Source: JAFGGT01 sp036733165
GTDB taxonomy: Archaea > Methanobacteriota_B > Thermococci > Methanofastidiosales > NM3
Length of the DNA stretch: 6,420 bases
Assembly: GCA_036733165.1 (NCBI GenBank)
Contig: DAINBB010000050.1
Span: 1 to 6,420, forward strand
Direction: 5' to 3'
A model generated the notes under the pieces. It searched no databases and was not told the origin of the DNA. It saw only the letters and a list, made by a program, of their open reading frames with translations. This document shows positions 1 to 4,917 of this stretch, piece after piece (positions within the stretch are counted from its first letter, which is position 1; each line of letters opens with the position of its first letter). The translations under genes were made by a program, and so were the position numbers.

Positions 1-704
1 TCCCAGGATCCCCTGTCCCAGAATCTGTCCTCGTCGGCGGTGCCGAACACATCAATGACCATGACCTTCCTTTCCTTGTCGAACGCGAACTCCTTCTTGC
101 CGTCGACATGTATGAGGCCCCTCTTTGAGACCTCCTTTTCGATCTCCGCATCCAGCTTTAATATAATATCTATTATATTATTATACTCTTCAGGACTGAG
201 CCCCGATATGTCCAGGGCCTCCTCAAGTTCGAGAAGCCTGTCCACCCTTTCAAGCTTTGTCGATGTCTCGAGATATGGCCTGGGCAGCTTCTCACCGTAT
301 GACACGCCATGCCCCTTGTCGAACCCCAGGGACTCCGGATCTATCTTTCCTTTCTTTATCCTGTCATACAGTGAACCTGCGACATAGTGCCTGCATATGA
401 ATTCCAGCGGTATCAGGTAGTTGGTGGTGTCGGGCCCTATCGAGTCATAATCCCTTATTATGTTCACTCTTTTGACCCTGAAGCTGTTCGGCGACGTTCT
501 TTCAAGGAAGTGGGTCCCGATTCCCAGCTCCTCCGCCCTTTGGAACCAAAAGACGCCCTCGGAGCAAAGGGACTCTCCCTTGCCAGGTATTGTAGATGGT
601 ATAATCTTGTCAAAAACTGATATCCTGTCTGTGAATTCGAACTCCAGTTCATCGTCCTGAACTTGGCGTATTTCCTTAACAGATCCTGATCGAAGAGAGC
701 TCAT
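1..704 (-). CDS. purC: SAICAR synthetase PurC, C-terminus beyond the window
   Basis: Phosphoribosylaminoimidazole-succinocarboxamide synthase joins CAIR and aspartate with ATP to give SAICAR in de novo purine synthesis, in the cytoplasm. Reading the minus strand gives an N-terminal ATP-binding part with SVFDKIIPSTIPGKGESLCS (about residues 26-45), then the family signature PLEFICRHYVAGS, and further on DGKKEFAFD followed by TADEDRFW, which corresponds to the usual TPDSSRFW. The usual Asp-Glu before that motif reads Asp-Val here, a variant to note. At least 234 codons are present; the end lies past base 1. I chose the ATG at 702-704 because GGGAGG lies six bases upstream. An in-frame ATG at 723-725 adds seven residues and would suit a leaderless transcript. 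The gene is divergent from two purP genes, which supports the purine role. An all-AT palindrome lies inside it at 159-180. Confidence 0.93.
   Translation of the reverse strand, partial: MSSLRSGSVKEIRQVQDDELEFEFTDRISVFDKIIPSTIPGKGESLCSEGVFWFQRAEELGIGTHFLERTSPNSFRVKRVNIIRDYDSIGPDTTNYLIPLEFICRHYVAGSLYDRIKKGKIDPESLGFDKGHGVSYGEKLPRPYLETSTKLERVDRLLELEEALDISGLSPEEYNNIIDIILKLDAEIEKEVSKRGLIHVDGKKEFAFDKERKVMVIDVFGTADEDRFWDRGSW
159..180. repeat. AT-only inverted repeat inside purC
   Basis: Ten-base arms TAATATAATA (159-168) and TATTATATTA (171-180) are exact reverse complements around a two-base centre. They lie within purC codons for an Asn-Asn-Ile-Ile-Asp-Ile-Ile-Leu stretch that uses ATA and TTA codons. 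The surrounding gene is much richer in G and C. It may be simple codon drift, or an internal TATA-like or protein-binding site; nothing here decides between these. Confidence 0.6.
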
Positions 705-746
705 GTTATTCCCTCCCTTACTCATGTATATGGGTAAAAATATCTA

Positions 747-754
747 TATTTAAA
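747..754 (-). promoter_or_regulatory. TATA-like box for purC
   Basis: On the minus strand this reads TTTAAATA. About 26 bases downstream falls near base 724, next to the ATG at 723-725. The transcript would therefore be nearly leaderless for that ATG, or carry a leader of about 21 bases with GGGAGG for the preferred start at 704. Assigned by spacing and composition only. Confidence 0.5.
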
Positions 755-758
755 TCTT

Positions 759-780
759 TTTATACAATATATTGTTAAAA
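759..780. promoter_or_regulatory. Palindromic operator candidate between purC and purP
   Basis: The core ACAATATATTGT (764-775) is a perfect 12-bp palindrome. It is flanked by TTT at 759-761 and AAA at 778-780, which extend the symmetry across two mismatched positions on each side. It lies between the TATA-like boxes of the two divergent transcripts, where a bound repressor could control both purine genes. That it is an operator is inference; the region is AT-rich, which raises the chance of accidental palindromes. Confidence 0.5.
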
Positions 781-791
781 TAGAGAAAATA

Positions 792-799
792 TTTATAAA
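792..799 (+). promoter_or_regulatory. TATA-like box for purP operon
   Basis: TTTATAAA preceded by a purine-rich GAGAAAA stretch, as in an archaeal BRE plus TATA box. The expected transcript start is at about 820-823. That is downstream of the only conventional in-frame start codon (TTG at 807) and leaves a short leader containing GGGGTGA before base 840. Confidence 0.55.
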
Positions 800-806
800 A
801 CGACTT

Positions 807-1832
807 TTGTATGCTCATAATAACATTTGGGGTGATGAAATAAAGGTATCCACTTTGGGTTCACACTCGGCCCTCAACATCCTCAGAGGGGCGAAGGACG
901 AGGGTTTCGAGACACTTCTGGTGTCCCCCAAGGGGAGACGTTTTTATGAGCGTTTCAACGTTGCGGACGATATAATATACGTGGACGATATGGGTCAGTT
1001 CCTCAAGAGCGATGACGAAAGATTGAGCGGCGATGTTGTAATGGTGCCCCATGGCAGCTTCATATCATATCTCTCTCTTGATTTCATAGAGGATGAGTTC
1101 AATACCAGGATCTTTGGAAACAAGTACCTGTTCAAATGGGAATCCGACAGGGACCTCGAGAAAAGCTGGCTGGAGGGCTCTGGGATCATGATCCCCAGGA
1201 CCTTCGGGTCCCCTGAGGAGATCGACAGGCCTGTGATAGTCAAGTCATTCGGTGCCAAGGGCGGCATGGGATACTTCCTTGCAAGGGATCTTGATGACTT
1301 CATGAGAAAATCCAAGGACATCTCCGGCGGTTACCAGATCCAGGAGTATATAGTCGGTGTGCCGATATACTTCCATTTCTTCTATTCTCCGCTCAGAGAC
1401 GAGCTTGAGCTCCTGTCCGTGGACAGGAGGTACGAATCAAACGTCGATTCCCTTGGCAGGGTGCCTGCAGGCGACCAGGAACAGCTGGGCATATCGCCGT
1501 CCTACACCGTTGTTGGGAACTTCCCTATAGTCATAAGGGAATCCCTGCTGGAACAGGTCTTTGACATAGGGGACCGGGTGGTCGAGGAATCGAAGAAGAT
1601 CAGCGAAAGGGGCCTGATGGGTCCTTTCTGTCTCGAGACCATCTGTACATCGGACCTTGATATCGTCACCTTTGAGATATCGGCCAGGATAGTGGCAGGG
1701 ACAAATCCTTTTATGCCCTCCTCGCCATATACCTACGCCAAATATGGAAAGGATGTCAGTTGTGGCAGGCGGATCGCGATGGAATTGCGCGATGCCATAT
1801 CCACAGACAGCGTTGAAGAGGTTACCACATGA
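807..1832 (+). CDS. purP: PurP-type FAICAR synthetase, first paralogue
   Basis: PurP is the archaeal formate- and ATP-dependent ligase that turns AICAR into FAICAR, replacing the folate-dependent transformylase. Visible features, numbered from the TTG at 807, are STLGSHSAL (15-23), MVPHGSF (79-85), the glycine-rich ATP-grasp loop VKSFGAKGGMGYF (145-157), DRRYESNVD (206-214), and GPFCLE with FEISARIVAGTN (272-300), carrying candidate Mg ligands Glu277 and Glu290. The sequence resembles what I recall of the Pyrococcus protein along its whole length. The 5' end is uncertain: TTG at 807 is the only conventional start, but it has no ribosome site and lies before the expected transcript start. A GGTGA at 831-835 points to ATA at 840, giving about 330 residues and matching the short N-terminus recalled for Pyrococcus PurP. 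The gene ends in an ATGA overlap with the second purP. Confidence 0.9.
   Translation: MYAHNNIWGDEIKVSTLGSHSALNILRGAKDEGFETLLVSPKGRRFYERFNVADDIIYVDDMGQFLKSDDERLSGDVVMVPHGSFISYLSLDFIEDEFNTRIFGNKYLFKWESDRDLEKSWLEGSGIMIPRTFGSPEEIDRPVIVKSFGAKGGMGYFLARDLDDFMRKSKDISGGYQIQEYIVGVPIYFHFFYSPLRDELELLSVDRRYESNVDSLGRVPAGDQEQLGISPSYTVVGNFPIVIRESLLEQVFDIGDRVVEESKKISERGLMGPFCLETICTSDLDIVTFEISARIVAGTNPFMPSSPYTYAKYGKDVSCGRRIAMELRDAISTDSVEEVTT
829..842 (+). promoter_or_regulatory. Ribosome site pointing at an ATA start codon
   Basis: GGTGA at 831-835, followed by four bases, puts the next codon at 840-842, which is ATA in frame with the PurP protein. The same GGTGA plus four bases precedes the ATG starts at 3919 and 4918. 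The only nearby ATG (835-837) runs out of frame into a stop after two codons. Whether ATA is really used, or the base differs from ATG by mutation or error, cannot be told from the sequence. Confidence 0.5.
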
Positions 1833-2983
1833 TAGACAGGAATGAAGTTGTCGCAATAGCTGAGGGATATGACCCCGAAAAGATCAAGATAGGGGCCCTG
1901 GCCTCCCACTCCGCACTTGATGTGGCAGATGGGGCCATAGAGGAAGGTTTCCAGACAGTGTTATACTGCCAGAAGGGCAGGGAAAGGACGTATGCCAATT
2001 ACTTCAGGGCCAAAAGGGTCGGCGGAAGGATAACAAGGGGATTTGTCGACCAATGCCATGTATATGACAAGTTCAGTGAAATGGCCGGCGAGGGGGAACA
2101 GAGAAAGATGATAGATGACAATGTGGTCTTCGTTCCCAACAGGTCCTTCACATCGTACATACCCATGGGTGTCGTGGAGGATTCCTTCAAGGTCCCGATG
2201 TTCGGTTCCAGGAACATGCTGAGGATGGAGGAACGCTCTGAGCAACAGTCGTACTACTGGTTGCTTGAGAAGGGCGGGCTGCCGTTCCCTGAAAAGATCG
2301 ACGACCCCCAGGACATCGATGAACTCGTTGTCGTGAAGCTCCACCATGCCCAGAAGAAGCTTGAGAGGGGATTCTTCACGGCGTCCTCATTTGAGGAGTA
2401 TGAGGAAAAGTCCCGTCAGCTGCTCGAGGGGGGGATAATAACGAAGGACGCCCTTGAGGGCGCGAGGATAGAAAGATACATAATCGGTCCCGTTTTCAAC
2501 TTCGACTTCTTCTACTCCCCCCTGGAGGAGGAGTATGAGAAGGTCGAGCTCCTGGGCGTCGACTGGCGTTTCGAGACCTCCCTGGACGGACATGTGAGGC
2601 TGCCTGCCGACCAACAGCTCAATCTCAATTCCAAACAGTTCCTTCCCGAGTACACGGTGTGCGGACACAACTCTGCCACGGTCAGGGAATCCCTGCTCGA
2701 GAAGGCGTTTGACATGGCGGAAAAGTTCGTCAAGGTGGCAGAGGAGCATTACTCACCAGGGATAATAGGGCCATTCTGCCTCCAGACGTGCATAGACAAG
2801 GACCTCAACTACTACATCTACGATGTGGCACCCAGGGTCGGCGGAGGCACCAATGTCCACCTGGCGGTGGGGCATCCATACGGGAACGCCATTTACAGGA
2901 CGAACATGTCCACAGGCAGGCGCGTCGCCATGGAGATAAGGCGGGGCATCGAAGAGGAAAGGCTTGGCGAGATACTAACCTGA
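1829..2983 (+). CDS. purP: PurP family ATP-grasp ligase, second paralogue
   Basis: A 384-residue relative of the preceding PurP, with the same order of blocks: ALASHSALDVADGA (23-36), FVPNRSF (101-107), GVDWRFETSLDG (243-254), EYTVCGH (274-280), RESLLEKAFDMAEKF (286-300), GPFCLQ (314-319) and YDVAPRVGGGTN (331-342). The ATP loop is very different: KLHHAQKKLERGFF (170-183) replaces the GAKGGMGYF type. The Mg-ligand positions read Gln319 and Asp332 instead of Glu and Glu. It also has about 16 more N-terminal residues before the SHSAL block and an extra segment (about 193-213). The ATG at 1829 overlaps the upstream TGA (ATGA), implying translational coupling in one operon. It is probably the same enzyme reaction, a subunit, or a related amide-forming step. 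Family membership is clear; the exact role is inferred. Confidence 0.87.
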   Translation: MIDRNEVVAIAEGYDPEKIKIGALASHSALDVADGAIEEGFQTVLYCQKGRERTYANYFRAKRVGGRITRGFVDQCHVYDKFSEMAGEGEQRKMIDDNVVFVPNRSFTSYIPMGVVEDSFKVPMFGSRNMLRMEERSEQQSYYWLLEKGGLPFPEKIDDPQDIDELVVVKLHHAQKKLERGFFTASSFEEYEEKSRQLLEGGIITKDALEGARIERYIIGPVFNFDFFYSPLEEEYEKVELLGVDWRFETSLDGHVRLPADQQLNLNSKQFLPEYTVCGHNSATVRESLLEKAFDMAEKFVKVAEEHYSPGIIGPFCLQTCIDKDLNYYIYDVAPRVGGGTNVHLAVGHPYGNAIYRTNMSTGRRVAMEIRRGIEEERLGEILT

Positions 2984-3661
2984 TTCTCTGCCTCTGGCGT
3001 TATTTATGAGTCTTTCTAGGGTGCCATATGCCTTTATGGCATCCTTCTTCTCGAACAGGAAGACGAACTCTGTAAAGGTCGAGAAGATGTCTATGATATT
3101 CAGTTTTTCTAGGGTTATAGCCCTTAGCAGCGTATAGAGGTATCCAGGGATGTCGACTATGTTCTCGGGATACTTGCAGTCGATTATGGTCACATCCTCC
3201 ATCATGTTGATGGGCCTGAACGACGATGTCAGGCGCCTGAAGTCCTGAAGCCTGTCCCTCTCGAGGACCACGGAAAGCTCCTGGGAGGACTGGACCATGA
3301 AGAAGGTCTCGCCCTGTTCCCATCTCACGAGCTCGTTGACCGACTCTATGGTCTTCATGAGGTCGTAGTTCTTGAGATAGGCCACTATCGCTATATCGTT
3401 TTTCAGGACCAGCCTTGTCTTTGAGATGGCCTCGTCCAATAGTTCGCTCTCCCCTACCATTTCCTTGAAGTGGTACCTTTGGATCGCCACGGATATCGAT
3501 TCTATGGACACGTCCTTTCCAAGTCTTCTCTCGACCTCCGGCTGTATCCACCTTGCAAGTCCGTTGTAGTTGACAATGTTGTTCAACAGATAGTCACCCA
3601 TCAGGGGAAGGGAGTCTATTATCTCATTCACGATCTTTGCGACACTTGTCTGTTGTTTCAT
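2975..3661 (-). CDS. Predicted regulator with N-terminal helical domain and C-terminal ACT domain
   Basis: About 228 residues. The first 65 or so contain YLLNNIVNYNGLARWIQPEV and a following SIESISVAIQRY segment, typical of the archaeal predicted regulators of amino-acid metabolism with an ACT domain (COG2150-like, from memory). The C-terminal third, DIPGYLYTLLRAITLEKLNI through FTEFVFLFEKKDAIKAYGTL, has the beta-alpha-beta pattern of an ACT ligand-binding domain as in aspartokinase. The middle part (about FFMVQSSQELSVVLERDRL) may be a second, degenerate ACT unit. The ligand is unknown. I prefer the ATG at 3659-3661, downstream of a GTGAG and a TATA-like box. An in-frame TTG at 3668-3670 adds three residues. 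Its TAG stop lies inside the end of the convergent purP gene, with 9 bp of shared coding sequence. A role in purine control is suggested only by position. Confidence 0.8.
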   Translation of the reverse strand: MKQQTSVAKIVNEIIDSLPLMGDYLLNNIVNYNGLARWIQPEVERRLGKDVSIESISVAIQRYHFKEMVGESELLDEAISKTRLVLKNDIAIVAYLKNYDLMKTIESVNELVRWEQGETFFMVQSSQELSVVLERDRLQDFRRLTSSFRPINMMEDVTIIDCKYPENIVDIPGYLYTLLRAITLEKLNIIDIFSTFTEFVFLFEKKDAIKAYGTLERLINNARGRESG

Positions 3662-3700
3662 ATAAGACAACTCACTATTATTTTTCTTTATTATAAACAG

Positions 3701-3710
3701 ATATAAATAT
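3701..3710 (-). promoter_or_regulatory. TATA-like box for the ACT-domain regulator
   Basis: On the minus strand this reads ATATTTATAT, preceded upstream by an A-rich CAAAAT stretch. The predicted transcript start is at about 3679, giving a leader of about 18 bases with GTGAG before the ATG at 3661. That spacing supports the ATG start over the TTG at 3670. Confidence 0.5.
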
Positions 3711-3778
3711 TTTGATTGGTCTTTGATTTATACGGATCAACATTATACGTGCAATTCAGGAATCTTGATTTATTTCTT

Positions 3779-3811
3779 GTGGGGGTGTATTGTGGGATTC
3801 CCTTGCCCCAC
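3779..3811. other. GC-rich hairpin in an AT-rich intergenic region
   Basis: GTGGGG (3779-3784) can pair with CCCCAC (3806-3811), and an inner GGG-ATT-CCC (3794-3802) could form a small second helix. A further TGAAG-AA-CTTCA inverted repeat (3814-3825) and ATTATA/TATAAT arms (3825-3842) follow. The region 3721-3860 otherwise holds no gene I can support. It could be a small RNA or a regulator-binding cluster; no known RNA family was recognised. Confidence 0.35.
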
Positions 3812-3874
3812 CGTGAAGAACTTCATTATAATTCGATATAATAAAACGGGCATCATCTGTTTTTTCTTAATAAT

Positions 3875-3885
3875 AAAATATATAA
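3875..3885 (+). promoter_or_regulatory. TATA-like box for the zinc-ribbon gene
   Basis: The core ATATATAA (about 3877-3884) follows an A-rich stretch. The expected transcript start is near 3906, which leaves a short leader containing GGTGA (3910-3914) four bases before the ATG at 3919. Confidence 0.55.
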
Positions 3886-3918
3886 GTTCAATCAGGTAAA
3901 TACTATCTTGGTGAAAAC

Positions 3919-4182
3919 ATGACAGGAAAAACGATCAAAGTCAAAAAGGGTGACTGTTTTGATGGGCCGGAATGCTCGTGTGGAAGCAATGCTTGGAAGC
4001 TCGGGGACAAATGCATCGAGTGCACGAACTGTGGAAATACCATTGAGAGCAAAGGACAGATAGAGGCCATCATCAAGGACGAGTCTAGAAATTGCGGATT
4101 CGGTGATTTCCTGATAGGCGGAAGAAGGTCCAAAGGGGTCAACTGTGGAGACGCCATAGAGATCCGTCCCGAGGAAGATTGA
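3919..4182 (+). CDS. Small eight-cysteine zinc-ribbon protein of unknown function
   Basis: An 87-residue protein that I do not recognise. It has eight cysteines (13, 19, 21, 32, 35, 38, 59, 76). CSCG (19-22) and CTNCG (35-39), 13 residues apart, look like the two knuckles of a zinc ribbon, with Cys13 and Cys32 as possible extra ligands. A second part, NCGFGDFLIGGRRSKGVNCG (58-77), pairs two Cys-Gly sites around a basic GGRRSKG loop and ends in an acidic tail. There is no signal peptide or membrane segment. The ATG has a GGTGA four bases upstream and a TATA-like box at suitable distance, so expression is likely. The downstream gene starts 97 bases later on the same strand and may share the transcript. 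A nucleic-acid-binding or metal-handling role is possible but not shown. Confidence 0.78.
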   Translation: MTGKTIKVKKGDCFDGPECSCGSNAWKLGDKCIECTNCGNTIESKGQIEAIIKDESRNCGFGDFLIGGRRSKGVNCGDAIEIRPEED

Positions 4183-4247
4183 GAAAACAGGCCCATATCA
4201 ATCAACATCATTTTTCATGGGAAATGGGAAAAATAAAAGGCAACATA

Positions 4248-4261
4248 GATACTAAGGTATC
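4248..4261 (+). other. Short hairpin just before a ribosome site
   Basis: GATAC (4248-4252) and GTATC (4257-4261) pair around a TAAG loop; a bulged C then allows three more A-T pairs. It ends seven bases before the GGAGGT at 4268-4273. It could tune translation or be incidental. The rest of the gap (4183-4247) shows an ATTTTTC/GAAAAAT inverted repeat (4210-4216 and 4228-4234) and no gene. Confidence 0.3.
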
Positions 4262-4279
4262 CTATATGGAGGTTTGAAC

Positions 4280-4681
4280 ATGTCCAAATTGGAGGAATTA
4301 TTTACAGGAAGGATCTGTGATAGGGTGGAGTCTATATTTGAGGGCATAGAGGACGGTAGCAAGGCGCAAGGTTCATTGGACGTTCTCAAAGAGATCGAGT
4401 CTATCCTTCAGGAGTTCAAGAGAGAGACCGAGGGGTTAGACATCGACAAGGCCCTCAACATCCAACTTGCCACACAGTTCAAGAACGCGGCCGCTCAGTT
4501 CTTGCATTTGGAGGACTACTTCAACTCGGTCAAGGCAGGGGATGCCCCTTCCATTGACAAGGAGACTGCAAGGAAGTATGCATCAAATCTGAACCTTGTC
4601 CTCAACGGCTTCGCGGACTACGCGAAGGAAATCGACAGGGGCCATGAGAGACAACCATACGATCTTCCGGATGATGAATAG
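4280..4681 (+). CDS. Acidic, helical small protein of unknown function
   Basis: About 133 residues, mostly alternating charged and hydrophobic positions typical of amphipathic helices. Examples are LDVLKEIESILQEFKRETEG, then LATQFKNAAAQFLHLEDYFN and ARKYASNLNLVLNGFADYAKEID. It is acidic overall, with one Cys, no signal peptide and no membrane span. I do not recognise the family; a helical bundle or an adaptor protein would fit. The start is the ATG at 4280-4282 because GGAGGT sits six bases upstream; a TTG six bases earlier (4274) overlaps the spacer and is unlikely. It ends in TAG. It follows the zinc-ribbon gene by 97 bases in the same direction, so the two may be co-transcribed; any shared function is speculation. 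Confidence 0.75.
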   Translation: MSKLEELFTGRICDRVESIFEGIEDGSKAQGSLDVLKEIESILQEFKRETEGLDIDKALNIQLATQFKNAAAQFLHLEDYFNSVKAGDAPSIDKETARKYASNLNLVLNGFADYAKEIDRGHERQPYDLPDDE

Positions 4682-4683
4682 AC

Positions 4684-4827
4684 CTTCTCGATTGGACGGG
4701 TCAGTGAGTTCCAGCTGGAGAATCCACCCGGCATGACCACAACGCCATCCCATCCCCTTTTTCTTAGAACGCTTGCGGCGACCATAGGCCTCATACCTTT
4801 CCATATGAAAGTCAACAAAGCCCTCAT
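4684..4827 (-). pseudogene. Decayed C-terminal fragment of a rhodanese-like domain
   Basis: Minus-strand translation from 4827 gives MRALLTFIWKGMRPMVAASV, then LRKRGWDGVVVMPGGFSSWN and SLTRPIEK. The run GMRP-MVAAS-LRKRGW-VVVMPGGFSSW-PIE fits, block by block, the second half of a rhodanese domain (usually CxxGxRSxxAAxxLxxxGFxxVxxxxGGFxxWxxxGxPVE). The catalytic Cys of the CxxGxR loop reads Ile, and everything N-terminal of the loop is missing: upstream lies the AT-rich promoter of the next gene. The downstream part runs into the antisense of the helical-protein gene. I infer a relic, not a working sulfurtransferase. A short expressed peptide cannot be excluded, since TTTATAAA lies at 4839-4846, but that box is too close to the ATG for a normal transcript start. 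Confidence 0.6.
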
Positions 4828-4861
4828 AACCGAAAAGTTTATAAATCAAAATTGTTTACTT

Positions 4862-4899
4862 TAACTATACATAAAGTTAACTTATAATTTTGATAACTT
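4862..4899 (+). repeat. Three TAACT direct repeats at 16-base spacing
   Basis: TAACT begins at 4862, 4878 and 4894, exactly 16 bases apart; the last two copies are TAACTT. The middle copy is part of a perfect palindrome, AAGTTAACTT (4874-4883). They cover the promoter of the ArsR-like gene, so they are candidate binding sites for that protein or another regulator. Confidence 0.5.
4864..4890 (+). promoter_or_regulatory. Promoter region of the ArsR-like gene
   Basis: Two TATA-like elements are possible: CTATACATAAA (about 4865-4875), giving a transcript start near 4896 and a leader of about 22 bases with GGTGA at 4909-4913, or CTTATAATTT (4881-4890), giving a start almost at the ribosome site. 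The first fits better. Both overlap the TAACT repeats, so a protein bound there would block TBP. Confidence 0.4.
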
Positions 4900-4917
4900 G
4901 ATTCCCTTGGTGAGTGA

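Noticed and set aside
40..387. Plus-strand open frame at the left edge
   Set aside because: It is antisense to purC, which has clear family motifs, and its Ser-rich translation is typical of a shadow.
833..839. GTGATGA resembling the C box of an archaeal C/D guide RNA
   Set aside because: It is explained by the ribosome site before purP, and no matching D, C' and D' boxes follow at suitable distance.
1437..1856. Long minus-strand open frame opposite the first purP
   Set aside because: Antisense shadow of a well-supported gene, with no recognisable protein motif or ribosome site.
3000..3551. Second minus-strand frame of 183 codons overlapping the ACT-domain gene
   Set aside because: It is rich in Arg, Gly and His as expected of a shifted frame; the other frame encodes the conserved ACT protein.
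2975..4681. TAG stops at the ends of the ACT gene and the helical-protein gene as possible pyrrolysine codons
   Set aside because: Some related methanogens read TAG as pyrrolysine, but both proteins end at natural domain limits and nothing indicates read-through.
4583..4849. Minus-strand frame of 88 codons starting MIYKLFGYEG
   Set aside because: It is out of frame with the rhodanese-like segment in the same DNA and has no recognisable motif.
3796..4909. The 10-base word GATTCCCTTG occurs in two intergenic regions (3796-3805 and 4900-4909)
   Set aside because: Several shared 10-mers are expected by chance in a window of this size, and the flanks do not match.
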